Source of the DNA: Cruorifilaria tuberocauda
Lineage: Eukaryota > Nematoda > Chromadorea > Rhabditida > Onchocercidae
DNA: 64,000 nucleotides
Assembly: GCA_013365365.1 (NCBI GenBank)
Contig: JABVXU010000175.1
Location: 1 to 64,000 of the forward strand
Direction of reading: 5' to 3'
Positions within the stretch are counted from its first letter, which is position 1; each line of letters opens with the position of its first letter. Under the pieces are notes generated by a model. That model had not been told where the DNA came from, ran no database searches, and worked only from the letters and a program-made list of their open reading frames with translations. Below, in pieces: positions 52,093 through 64,000 of this stretch. The translations under genes were made by a program, and so were the position numbers.

Positions 52093-55000
52093 CATTTTTA
52101 TGCTATATGTATCTCTAACTTTTAGCTCTAACTGAAATAAGAAGCGAGCGATTCAATGGGATTAGAAAGAAAGAAATATTTCAAGAAAATTTTCTTCTGT
52201 CAATAAAAATTGTTAAATTGGTTGATGAAAAGAAAATTTCACTTTTACGCATTTAGATTGGATGAGAAATAATTTTCAATTACAAAAGTATTTTATGATC
52301 AAATAAGGAATATCTTTGATAATGTAATATCTTTGATTATTTGATAATTGTATAAGTAAACACATACGAGTAAACAAATAAATAGATAAAAGAATGAATG
52401 AGTAAACGAATAGGCACAAAATGTGTAATCTTCTGAATTTTGATGCATTCTCACTAATTCTTTGCGTGAAAAATATTAATCACTGAAAAAACAGAAAATT
52501 TAAAACATAATATCATACAATTTCAAATATATTTGGCATACAGTGAGGTGATATTCTTTTAATGTATCATATAGATATATGATAGAAAATTTAGTGGCTG
52601 TTGAAAAAGCTCTAAAACATCTCAAACACGGAATGAAAAACGAAATTGCAATTATGATACTTATCAACTTTTGAATCTCATTAATTTTTAGTCCACATCG
52701 GAAATTAAAGTTTGATATTGGAAGTTAGCAATGCAAAACGAAATTTTAGATATTTCCAGAGAAACAGAAGAATTAAAAAAATTTTTTTGGAGAAATTTAT
52801 CGTATTGCATAACAGATAAATTTTTTACAAAATTACCTTAACTTGTCTATATAAACAGTTTTTCAGTAAATCAATACATATATTATAAGAATATGGTATT
52901 CCAAACAATTAAGGAAATGAATCAAACTAAATTAGGTGATAGATTAATAAAATTAGATGAAAATTAAACTGCATCAATTAAAAAACAACAATTTATGTTT
53001 TATGAATGAGACATGATAATTTGAAAACTGGAAAATACTTGTGTGATTATTTTATCTTTCATTATTAGATCACTGATAACAATGACACATTGACCAAAAA
53101 AAAAGATAGGGGCAATGAATAATCCCTATTTTGCTTATTTTAATACGGAAATTATCATTATCACTGTTTTCTAATGCTTTCAATTTTTTTCTGCAGATAA
53201 GTTTTTTGATCAAGTTTACTTAAAATACGAATAATTGTTAGAAGTTTGCCGATATTAGTGCACATTACATCCCTAGTCACACGCCACTACGTAGAATTTT
53301 ATTTTGTACCGAGCAATGAAGCTGCAAAGTGGAAGTATTATAATGTCAAAAAAGTAAAAGAGTAGGAAGAAAGAAGGCTGACATCAATTCCAATAGATAA
53401 CTTAATTTTTATCTCTGACTGTATTTTATTTTTTGACTTTCCTTCGCCTACCGTTATTTGAATTGGTCACAAAAACAAATTCCTTTTTCTTTTGAACAAA
53501 TAATCAAATCATTTGAAAGAAATATTTTGATCACTATGGTATTTATGCTTAATTGACCCGTAACAGTAAAAATGACACTTTAATGAATTTTATTTATTGA
53601 AATGTATTTATTTACTGAAATTTAATTAATAAAGAATAAAATTTAAAAAAGACAATTGATTCCTTTTTATCACTTTTCCCAATCGATATGAATTAAATAA
53701 AAATATAATTAATTGATTATTGGAAAAAAAATTAGATTAATTTAGTTTTGTGAGTAATTTCAGTCCTTTGCTATTTTCTTCCTTCTTATTTCAGTAAATG
53801 GTATTTTTGAACTGATAAATGAGTGGATGGAAAATTAATAATTTATATCATCTCACGAACAGATAGAAAGTTTCAATTCTTTATCCAAGTACTTCGAGAT
53901 CTTTGAACTACGCTGATACTTTTAGATAGTTTGAAATACTAGCAAAAAGTACTAAAAAAGAAATTTATAGAAGTTAATAATGATTTTAAAATTAATCAAA
54001 AACATATTCAAAGTTCATTTTTCCAAAAATATACTTTAATTTTGTCAAACACTTTTCTCTATTAACATTTAAGTTTGCGATGAAAGACAAAAAATACTTT
54101 AAAATGTTGTGAATTCTTAAGTTTATAATTGAGTTATTCTTAAGAAATGATTAAAATAACATTTAGCCAGAAGATCGGAAATTGCGGGAGAAAATAATAA
54201 GCGGGGAGAGTGAAATGATAGTGGAAGAGAGAGTGATATTTGCCCATCCACCATATTGCTACTACTAAACATTTTTATCATCAACAACAACAACCGCAGA
54301 GAGAGGAAACAGCCTGATTTGAACATCTCTCGCATTGTCGTACCGGTTGATCAGGGCGAGAAATATTCCAAGTGTAGCAAGCAGCTGTTCCTGAGAGATC
54401 GATCGATCCAACAGATATAAGAGTTAAAGAGATAGATGGGAATAGACACAGGTCTAATCCCGTTGTTGGAGCAATTAAGCACACAATAGAAGTTGTTGAA
54501 ATTTGAAGTCGAGCAGTTTATTGACACATCTATTTTTATCAACAAACTTGATAATGATTATGATTATAGTTATCTTTTGATTTTTTGAAACCTAGTGATA
54601 TTAAATTATTAATGGTAATTAGAATTGATTTTAAAAATATAAATTAATTAATGCATCACTGAGGAATAATTGGGAATAAATTTAGCATTTTAACAGTTTT
54701 TGTTACTTTTGTAAAAATTTATAAAACAAATTTTTATACAACTTATTGAAAAATGAGAATTCTCTGATTTCTACACATGTATATAAGCCATATATATATA
54801 TGTATGTATGAAATTAAACATGTTTCATGTATGCATTTTTACCTATTTGCTTGCGTAATTTGTATACAAAGAAAATTCTCGTTTCATTTTGCTTTAATTT
54901 TTATAATAAAAAAGTAAGAGAAAAGAAATTATCAAAGTGATTTAAAAAATTTTATTTTCAAAATATGTACAAATTTTTATTCAATTTGACATATAGCAAG

Positions 55001-56277
55001 TAGAAATAATTTATTTATGACATTTTACGATGAAAGAAGAGGAAAACAAAAGGATACTCAGATTAGAAGTAATCAGTGATAAGGTAAGGTAATATACCAA
55101 ATGATCGATGGTTCATAGTTTTCTTTGGCAAAGATTGACGGATGAAAAATGCCACGAAAAGGGGAAATGAAATTTCTTTTAAAAAAGAAAAATAAGAAGT
55201 TAATTAAGAATATCGTTATGACATTTTTTTTTGTTTTCCCAATTTCGGAAAAAATTTTTTTCTGAACTTGAAAATTTCTGTTAATTTTTGTCTAGCTTGA
55301 AAAAAGAAAGGATGATCAACGGTTTTTTGCCTTTTTTCGCCTCCTCAAGCTTTTGAAATCAACGATTAGTCTAAGATTTAGTGAATTTTCAGGTAGAAAA
55401 ACAGAAAAAATTAAAGTGGAAAAAAATTTCTTAAAAAATAAGAAAAAAGGTAAATAAAAGCGATAGTGTGCAATTAAAAATTTATATCTTGGTCTAATCA
55501 CAATTACAATTAGAAATAAAGAAAAAGAAAAGAATTAAAAAAGAATGATTAGATAAGAATACTGAATCTGATCATAAAAATTTAATCCATCGATCTTATT
55601 TACTTAGGATGAAATTAAAGAATTGAAAAAAGGTTTGCCAAATTTCTTTACTAAATGATCGAACATATATTTAACTGTCAGACAGACTTAGCTAAACCAT
55701 TAGCCCTTTATCTGTGTAATAAATCATTTTTGCCTTTTTTTCTTTACAAATGACAGAAATCATTTCGAAGTATTTCACTCTCTTTTCCTTATTTTTTTCT
55801 CTTCGCAATTTTTGAAAACCGTTCGTTTGGTCATCTGTGCTAGTGCACGGAACGGCACTGATAGCCTAATAGAGTGTGAAATTTGTGACAATTGTGATGA
55901 AATTTGATGTATTCTAAGATATTAGTAAAATTTTTTGAAACTTTTAGAAAGCAAACAGAACTGCCAAAGTAATTTTTTTGTTTTCAAATTGAATTGTTTA
56001 AATAAAGATGATTAGATTTGTCCCGTGTAATTTTACATAAATGATTTTCTTTTTCTTTCTTGAAGAAGAAACGAAATATGAATCATTGAAGCAGAAGATT
56101 TGAAAATTCTATTTCGTGAAAATACTTTTTAGAAAAATAACATTATGGGATCAAAAAAGGAAATCAATTTTTTGGCCAAGTCAATTGATGTTATTTAAAG
56201 GATAGGAAATGATTAGTTGGATGAAATACTAAATATTGAGGAAAATTACAATAGCTTTCCATCGGTGGTTGTCATTG
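52093..56277. other. No confident gene
   Basis: A+T-rich. A less A+T-rich patch at about 54290-54490 has an open - strand frame without ATG (54281-54484) ending in a Cys-rich stretch (QCERCSNQAVSSLCGCCC) and could be an exon of an unseen gene. Nothing else stands out. Confidence 0.5.
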
Positions 56278-56343
56278 TAATACGGAATGCGTGCGTTCAG
56301 CTCTCCGTAACAAAGCATGTGGAAGTGAAACTCTTCCGTATTA
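56278..56343. other. Hairpin with a 10-bp perfect stem
   Basis: TAATACGGAA (56278-56287) pairs with TTCCGTATTA (56334-56343) around a 46-nt interior that is richer in G+C than the surroundings and has only weak further pairing. May be part of a small RNA or a chance inverted repeat. Confidence 0.3.
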
Positions 56344-57412
56344 TTAATTGTGAAATCTAATGTCAGCTAATTTAACATTTGATAGCATCTTAGTTTATCT
56401 GATCGATTCCATTATATCATTTCTAGTATTACCCTATAACAATAACAATGAACTTTATTCAATACTTATTTTACGATTGATCAATTGAGTAAGAGAATTG
56501 AAGTAATTCTGATCTTATCAATGATCGAAATGATTGCTACTTTGATACTAATGTTTTGTTTAAATTGATGAATGGTTTGTAATTAGTAAATTGTAAGCAA
56601 CTACTTTTTTTATTTTGCAAAAAGTGTCAAGTGCTAAAACAAATGAATGAATAATTAGTATGTTACATATTAAGCTTAGTGTACTAAGGATGTTCGTGAT
56701 AATTTTCAGTATTAATTTTATAGTTAGCAAAAGAGTAATGAAAGAAAAATTAGCAAAATGCAGCATTGTATTAGATACAAATTAACTAACAAAACTAATT
56801 GATTATAACATAAATGAGAAAGTATTTCTCCTTTTTCTTTTTCTGCAAAGAAAAAATTTCTACAGCGCTAAATTCATTTTTAGCGAAATGTAAGCTATCA
56901 ATAATTTAAAGTTGTTGATGTTTTTGTTGTTGGTAGAATGGAAGAGGTGGTTATTGTTAAAGAAAGCTTCAATCTCCGTAAGAAGCATTTTTCATATTTC
57001 TCAACTGAAAGCTGAAGGAGAGAAAATGAGGGAGAAAAAAGAGAAAAACGAAAACGAAAAAGACATTAATTTTTTAAAGTTTTTTCTTCCGCTTATAAAC
57101 CACAAATCTCAAATCCTGAAATTGAAATTCTCTTTTTTGCTAAATCCTAAATCCTACTAAGTCCTAAAACCAAAAAATAAACAATATCGGTGAAAGAAAA
57201 GGAAACAGGAAGAAAAAAAGAGTAAAAATGAGATAGTTTAATTGAGTGAAATAAATGAACGAATTTATCAAGAATTCAGTGCGGTAAATGGAAGCAAAAA
57301 TTTTCATTGAGCTTTAAAGAAACAAATCAAAATTGACATAGAAAGTGGCATTGGTGATAACTGATAGCGAAAAGAGGGAGAGATTGGCGGAAACTGCAAT
57401 CCGTAAGTCGGA

Positions 57413-57441
57413 TCATTCTCCTTGAAGATGAAGGAGAATGA
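57413..57441. other. Short perfect hairpin in a higher-GC patch
   Basis: TCATTCTCCTT pairs with AAGGAGAATGA (11 bp) around a 7-nt loop. It sits at the start of a higher-GC segment (about 57390-57620) that also holds a + strand open frame. Confidence 0.35.
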
Positions 57442-57678
57442 GGTCGAGAGGCTCTATCGTCGTTGTCATTCGTCCTCGGCGCTTCGCAACACTTTATAGC
57501 TTATCGGCGAAAAACAAAACTTTCTGCATTATATTTGGAACAGTTGTCAGATAGCATGGCTTTTTTACAAAAAGTAATTAATAATTCAAAAAGTGTATGT
57601 CGTGTGGCGGTATTTGTTAATGCACTAGAAAGCAGTTGGTTGGAAGAAAAAGGAGAAAAGAAAACCTTTAAAGATTAG
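57442..57678 (+). CDS. Weak candidate coding segment next to the hairpin
   Basis: A frame open from just after 57440 to TAG 57676-57678 reads SSLSFVLGASQHFIAYRRK, LSALYLEQLSDSMAFLQK and ends NALESSWLEEKGEKK. The only ATG is in the middle (SDSMAFLQ). It could be an exon with an unseen upstream part, or a 5' region. No family recognised. Confidence 0.22.
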   Translation, partial: GREALSSLSFVLGASQHFIAYRRKTKLSALYLEQLSDSMAFLQKVINNSKSVCRVAVFVNALESSWLEEKGEKKTFKD

Positions 57679-60600
57679 TGAACAATTAGTGCGCAAACAT
57701 TAATCGTTTGAGAAGTTTCGTCTCAGAAAACGATGATGACTGCTAAATAAGTCATCGTGCAGAAGTGTTTAACCAAAATAGCTAGAAATAATTAACATTT
57801 CTGTCGATTACGATCATCTTTGGCTCTTTCATTTACCACAGAATCGAAACTAACGACCGATGAATCTGTCGAAGTTAAATGACCAAGGAAGTCAGTTGTC
57901 GCTATTCACTGCTAACTAATCAATGCTAATCAACCATTCGTTAATCCAATTCATCTATTCTTTCTATTCTCATTTCCCTTTTCTTTCACAAAGATGCAGC
58001 CAAACAAATAATTAACCTATTGAAAACAACTACCGACCATATCATCGATTTTCATTTTTTAAATCTTTTAACGGTGGCAATTAGAGTTTAAAATTATCAG
58101 AACAGCAATATCACTCCAACCTTTCATCAGTTTTTTATTCTAACAGTTTTTACAATAAATTAAATTTGAAAAGGATTTCAATGAAAAAATGAAAGATACT
58201 CTACTTTACTTTAAAGCATAAAAAGAAGAATCGAACGCAAAAGCAATTCAAGAGATTCTATAAACATGGATTGATATTCGATGATATCACATTTTTTGTG
58301 ATATCTCTAAAATCGGTTATAGTCAGGGAAAATTATTACAGATATACTGAAAATTAAAATTTCCCATTAGCATTGGATTATTGAAGTGACTTTAATAACA
58401 TAAAACATTTTTGCTACTCTTTCAAACTATTTATAGCAACAATTATCTGAAATATTTTTTTTTCTTCAAACATGTAAAAAATTAATTTTGCTAAAAAAGC
58501 AGTGTTACCATTTGTTATTTTTATATTAATGAAACAGTTTATTGATGCGATACGGTATTGGTACAATAATTTACGAAAAATAAAAAGAAATATTCTTGAG
58601 CGATTCTTTTCTCCCCTTAATATAAAGCGGCTGATGATAAAATTAACAAAGCGATTATTTTACTCTTTTTTTCAAATAGTAATGATCAAAATATCCCCGT
58701 TTATGTTATGATATTCCAAGGACAGGTGGTAACTATTTATTAGTAACTATGAAATATTTTGAATGACAAATTATTCAAGTTTACTAGAGTAGTTAACCTT
58801 GACTGATCGGACACTCAATTAGTGCAAGACAAACGAGAGGAGATAGATGGACAGATGGATTCCTAGCATACAACTCAATTAACTCATATCTTCCTTCATC
58901 TTTATTGACTCATCTTCAATCTTCCTCATCAGTTAAAAGGTCAATCTCGTCGTAGTTAAGGACAAAAAGTTCAAACGCATCATCTTCTGTCAGAATAAAA
59001 ATTTTTATCACCAACTGATATATACACAGACATTATTTGAATATATTGTTTGGAAAATGCTAATATGTATGAAATAATAATCGAAGTATTTTTTATTTAA
59101 TTTCATTGATGTGATGTTTCATTATCGATTTTGTTTCCTTTCTCATTTAATTTCTTCTGTATTTCAATTCTACTTTGTTCCACTTTCCAGTTCAGAAATT
59201 CATACTATATTATATTGAATATATATATTGAACTATATTATATTGAAATATACAAAATCGTAACTATTTACACTAAAAAATTGATTTTAAACTTAAAAAT
59301 TACTTAATTACCATTTCATTTTATTCCATTAAATAAACTTTGATTTGATATCAAATCATGAAAAATTTCATTGAAATTAAATTGATTATTTTTATTATAA
59401 ATGTTTCTGAAAGAAATATAAGTTGTATTATCAGCGATAGTTGGAATTGTATAGATGATAATATGAAAAGTTGCAAAGACTCTTCTTTTTCCTTCCACTA
59501 ATTTAATCATTTCTTTTAAATAGCCATTCATTCAAACGATGAATGAAACAACAAAAAAAAATAAAATTTCTTGACATCCAAAACAATAACAATTAATCGC
59601 TGCTTTAAATTTCAACTTCTAATATACTTCAAAGGTCAACATTTGTTCAAACAAATAGAAAACAGAAAATTAAAGGGAAGAATGGAAGGATGAAATAATA
59701 TGATCGTGGAATGCGCGAAGAAAACAGATTCATTCATTATAAATAAGACGGAATACTTTGACCATTTTGTAGGAAAAAATGATAAGCAAGAATCGGTCAT
59801 TTTTCAAGGATCGTTGAATTTTTTCGTTCTTTTATTTTTTCCCTCCCTCTCACTCTTTTTTCCTTTTTGATTTTTCTCTTTTGTCCCTCTCTTTCTCTCT
59901 TTTAGGGAAAGAGAGAAGATATTCGAAGCATTTTAACAGGAAATATGAAGAGGGATAAAAATTTGATGTTAATTACTTCTGATCAACTGTTATTATTAAG
60001 ATAGATTGATGAAGCATATTGTAGCAATGATAATAGATTGGTAAAATTGGTGATAGTTGTGATGGTAGTATTGATGTCGGTGATAGTGGTAGTGGTAGTG
60101 ACGGTGAGATGAGATGGTGCTAGTGTTTGTGATGATGATAGTTGTAGAATTTGGGAAACGGTTCCCAGTTGTGCCGACCAAACCTATCCGATATCAAAAT
60201 TTTTGCTCGGAGAATACAGCCAGAAAAAAAATTGCTATATGCTTATTGTATGCCATGCCTAAATGCATCATCAATGAAGCAATATGGAAGGCAAAGGCAA
60301 AAGTGATATCTAATTGAAATTTGCTGATTACTATAAAAAGGAAATTACAATCGATTGGAATAATTCATTCAATTGATATGTCAATATTTCTAGTGATGAT
60401 AATTATATCATTTTATATATGTTTATATATTTGATTAAACTTAGTATCCGTTTTAGCATATTATTTTCTTCCTTATATTACATTTTAATTAATGGAAAAG
60501 AAAATAGCTACCACTGTGATGATATGTTTGATTTGAGGCCAGAGAGTTAGCTGAAAGCAATTAGGAATTATTAAAATTTCGGATAACCTAATCATCTTTC

Positions 60601-60732
60601 ATTTGTTTTGCTGAATGATATCACATTTAATAATATTCATCAAGTGATTGTGTGCTCAATGCATGCATGGTTAATCTATCTGCATATAAAATAAATTCAT
60701 CAGTGATAAAGACAATTATTTTCTAACGAAAA
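57679..60732. other. No confident gene
   Basis: A+T-rich intergenic or intronic DNA. A GGT/GAT/AGT triplet-rich segment at about 60040-60130 leads into a + strand frame (60114-60317) that reads FGKRFPVVPTKPIRYQNF but has no recognisable family. Confidence 0.5.
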
Positions 60733-61038
60733 TTAAGTTTTGAAAATTTTCAGCTTTTCATTTTCAGCTCTCAATCCGCGATACATTATGAATGAAGGAG
60801 AAATTGTGGTTTGATAAGATTTCGAATGAGGATAAGAAGAGGATGATGAGGTGGTGAATGATTGCGGAGAGGGAATAGTTTTGAAATGAGTACTACTGCT
60901 GCCGATGATCATCATCAATAGTTTGATGACCTTCAAGAAATCAGTCTCGCTCTGTTATCAGTGATGGCCATCAGTGAATTCCCCATTCAGAGATACCTTT
61001 GATTGCGGCATTTCAGGAAGTATGAAATCACTACCCAT
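60733..61038 (-). CDS. Candidate two-exon small protein, unknown
   Basis: On the - strand ATG 61038 starts MGSDFILPEMPQSK, followed by a GT (60996) and, 45 bp later, an ACAG acceptor that opens a frame in phase (60951-60733): SETDFLKVIKLLMM, then a Ser/Thr/Pro-rich section (THFKTIPSPQSFTTSSSSS, SKSYQTTISPSF) and a charged end (GLRAENEKLKIFKT) to TAA. Without the 45-bp intron the first frame stops at HH after 26 codons. Codon use is more balanced than in the surrounding chance frames. Such a short intron is possible but unlike the 70-1500 bp introns of the confident genes here. Confidence 0.3.
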
Positions 61039-64000
61039 GCCGACCGATTAACTGGACGATGATGATACCCTGTTTGATTGTACCCTAATTTAGATAGAAA
61101 TTTTGTTGATCTCAAAAATTAATGATCAACTATCCATAAATCACAATCGACAGCTTCTAGACCTCTTTCTATTCACTGAACCATTATTCATCAATTTTAT
61201 TCACCTTTTTTTCTTCCTTTCACGAAAAACCATTACATTAAACAGTATTAATACTGCTATTGAAATATTAGTGCCACTATTACTATTATTATCATTACTT
61301 TATTACTAACGCTTCTACTACTGCTATTTTAATGATTTATTTGATATGAAAACAAATCAGAGAAAGATTGATGGGAGAGAAGAAGAAATTGATTGACGTG
61401 AAATTTTGCTATAAGTGATTTGAGCAACATGAGCATTTCAATCTTTCTAGATGATGTGAAGTTTTATTATCAAGATCATCAAAACAGAAGCTTTCATCAA
61501 TTATCTCTCATTAATTAGTATGACTAAAAGAATTTCTAATTAGTAATATTATAGAATAATTTCATGTCAAATATATTAGTGTATAACTGAATATTTATAT
61601 ATAACGAAGAATGTTAAAAATATTTATAGTGGATTAAGATAGACACAGATCCATTTTATGTGCTTGTTGTCCATTGATAAACAGTATCATTTTAGTGATA
61701 ATAGCAGCTATAACAATGATAATGGTAGAGATCGCATTTTGCAGAAAGCGAATCACAATATAAAATCACTAAATCATTTCATCCAACCAACATCTAAGCA
61801 ATCGTTTGCTGCTAATTATATTGTTTACTGATTTTAATTTTGAAACGAATTATACTTCAGAAATTTTAAAATTCTCCTGAACAGAAGATGAAGCTGTTTG
61901 ATTGTTGCACAAATTAACTTTCATCTTCAACAACTGCCAACTAGATCATTTTAATTTAATCAACAATTATGCAAAGAGAGGAAAAACTTTCTGAACTATT
62001 TTATTTTATTGCATTAGCTAATCATTAATTATCAGAAAGCGATAAGGATCCTATATATTGCCCTCAAATAACTGATAATGGTAAGTGATAAATTAAGCAT
62101 ACTAAATCTCCAATTCTCTGCCAAGCAGAATATTCATTAAGGACAAAGGAAAAGAAAAAAGAAAATAATACAATTAAAGGTTACGTAAGTAATCGGCTTG
62201 CTTGCCGAAAGATAAGCATGAAAATCCTCTTAGCTTTCTTCAACTCTGTCTCTTTCTCTTTCTGGTTCTTTCTTTTTTTGATTTTATGAGGAAAAATTTC
62301 AGTTTTATCAACTATTATTTTGTCTCCTTCTCTGTTTTCATAATTTTCAACTCTTTTCTCTGACATACATTAATAAACAATGCGAAAATAAAAATGCATT
62401 AAGTATAAAATGATAATTAAAAATAAAACGATGCAAAAAAGAGAGTAAACGTTGTAAAGACAATGATGCTGTCCGATTCAGCTGATTTTCGAAGCAAAAG
62501 GCAGAAATGTCAGATAGAGCTGTTATCACTGGACCTGATCTGCGCTCATTGCACCACCAATCGTCATCATTATCATCATCAATATCAGAATTGAATATCA
62601 ACATTTCATTTATTTTTTTTATTAAATATATGGATGAAATGTTTACGCTTTTGATTACGATACACTTTAAATGTAGAAAAAACAATGAGGAGTAATCAAT
62701 ACTCTGTAAATAAAATAAATTTCGATGAAATATTGTAATAGCGATTAACAAATCATGTCACACACCATATCACACTACTCATGGAGTTTAAAAGTCCAAA
62801 GTTACAAACTTCAAATCATTGCAAATAATATGATATAAGATTAATCGATCGCTATTGTGATTCCAAATTGTTATAATTTGATATAGTTTTTATGCGTTAT
62901 GAAGATGAGATGAAACTATATCTATTACTTTGCATACATTATAAATAACTATTGTAATTAACGTATTGATTATATAGGCATAAAGATTTTTATTTCACGT
63001 TGCATGCATGCATATATCATTTAGACGTATATTTTTGAAAACATTTTTGATGATGAATATGCATTATGATTAGTTGTCCAGGGTAAACATTTATCTATAT
63101 TTGTATGAAAATTATATACAAGCATTAAAAATACATCAAAGATATTCTTACTCTATTAGAAAAATTAATTATAATTTCCTCTATAAATTTTAATTTATTT
63201 AACGCTACTTAAATTTCCTTATGAATTTATTCTTTGAATTAATTCCAAATATGAATATTTAGTTAATATTTTTCATTTTTTAATTTAACATCCATGTTCT
63301 GCAATTCCTTCTTATTCAATTTTCTCTGTTACTGTATTAATTTGATTTGTGGCGTAATTTTTTTCCTCTTATGAAAAACTAACAGATGGAAGATTTGTTT
63401 GCTCTCAATTTTATGGAATTGCTTACGGTAATCCGTTGTGAATACAATATCAGCTACAAGGCTATTAATCTGCATGGACAGACACACATAGACAGATATA
63501 CCTCATTAACCTATCATATCGCAGTCTATCACTGCGCATCGTACAGTCTATCGCTTATACCGAAAATGATAATGACGTAATCAGTCAAGCGGTATCTTTT
63601 CAAACATGAAAATTTTATGTAATTGAATGGTAAAAACTGGAAGAAGATGGAAAGAGAAACGGAAATTTCCTGATCAGAATAACCGAATCGTCTTACATTA
63701 TTTGCCGAGTTTTTAATCCGGATTGATTATCCCTTTTCTCTTATCACATAGCATCTATTTTCGGAAATCTGATAATTAAAACAAGTAAGGGGTGATATAA
63801 TTATGAAAACAATTAGTTGGGATAAGAATTTTTGCATAACATTGTAACAATTACCGGAAAAATTCACCTTTTTGCTCTTTTTCACCCTCACTACTCTCAC
63901 TGTAATATTTTTTCTCCCCTTCTCATCCTTCTACCATTTCCGTATCATCATATGACAAAATGAAAAAGAACGAGAATGAGAAGAACTGATAGGACGAAGG
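61039..64000. other. No confident gene at the right edge
   Basis: A+T-rich. Two overlapping + strand frames near 62463-62600 (one reading MMLSDSADFRSKRQKCQIEL, the other MSDRAVITGPDLRSLHHQ) lie in a less A+T-rich patch, and a frame at 63386-63580 starts with ATG directly after an AACAG acceptor-like site. None could be tied to a gene. Confidence 0.45.

Noticed and set aside
62463..62600. Possible GATA-type zinc finger (ICAHCTTNRHH)
   Set aside because: Only one Cys pair is present, and the Trp-Arg-Arg and second CNAC knuckle of GATA fingers are missing.
62347..62751. 134-codon - strand frame
   Set aside because: Length alone is weak here; composition is Phe/Ile/Leu-rich and the Asp run comes from an ATC/ATT triplet patch. 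No splice signals fit.
1..64000. CRISPR arrays, tRNA or rRNA genes, transposase genes, bacterial endosymbiont insertions
   Set aside because: I looked for spaced direct repeats, T-loop words, DDE-type transposase motifs and compact bacterial frames and saw none. The tandem arrays have no spacers.

Overview
The window is about 70% or more A+T. Genes are split into many 60-300 bp exons by 70-1500 bp introns with TTTCAG-type acceptors, and introns and intergenic DNA are full of short tandem repeats. With the protein similarities, this points to a nematode; the base composition and gene density suit a filarial/spirurid worm, but the species cannot be set from the sequence. No bacterial, viral or intact transposon gene was seen. 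All coordinates are hand-derived from splice signals and reading-frame phase.

Region 1 (1-16.9 kb, + strand) is the middle of unc-80, the large regulatory subunit of the NALCN sodium-leak channel complex. Twenty-nine exons fit together in phase apart from one doubtful junction. The gene enters from the left edge already running. It stops abruptly after the exon at 16662-16859: roughly the last 1,300-1,500 residues expected of the family are not found anywhere in the remaining 47 kb, and a long CT minisatellite sits at the break.

Region 2 (17-23.2 kb) has no confident gene, only a few weak coding-like islands.

Region 3 (23.3-32.0 kb, + strand) is a complete gene of about 1,585 codons. Its N terminus resembles the ciliary protein ERICH3 (glutamate-rich protein 3), and most of the protein is one 3.6 kb exon encoding an acidic Glu/Ser-rich tail. 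It ends with a stop at 32013 and a poly(A) signal 28 bp later.

Region 4 (32-39 kb) is mostly empty. It holds one candidate secreted Thr-rich small protein (34.6-35.0 kb) whose signal peptide and body lie in different frames.

Region 5 (39.1-47.0 kb, - strand) is a complete ten-exon gene for a three-finger C2H2 zinc-finger transcription factor (655 residues) with poly-Gln and poly-Asn tracts and a likely trans-splice or 5' exon acceptor upstream.

Region 6 (47-64 kb) is gene-poor. It contains coding-like fragments that I could not join into genes, notably a + strand frame interrupted by a single TGA at 51.75-52.09 kb and a two-exon - strand candidate at 60.7-61.0 kb, plus two hairpins.

unc-80 and the ERICH3-like gene are both expected in neurons (channel complex; sensory cilia), but nothing here shows a functional link. 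There is no operon-like spacing between the three confident genes. I did not find a clearly new biological system; the best leads are the truncated unc-80, the intronic exon echo with hairpin, and the TGA-interrupted frame.
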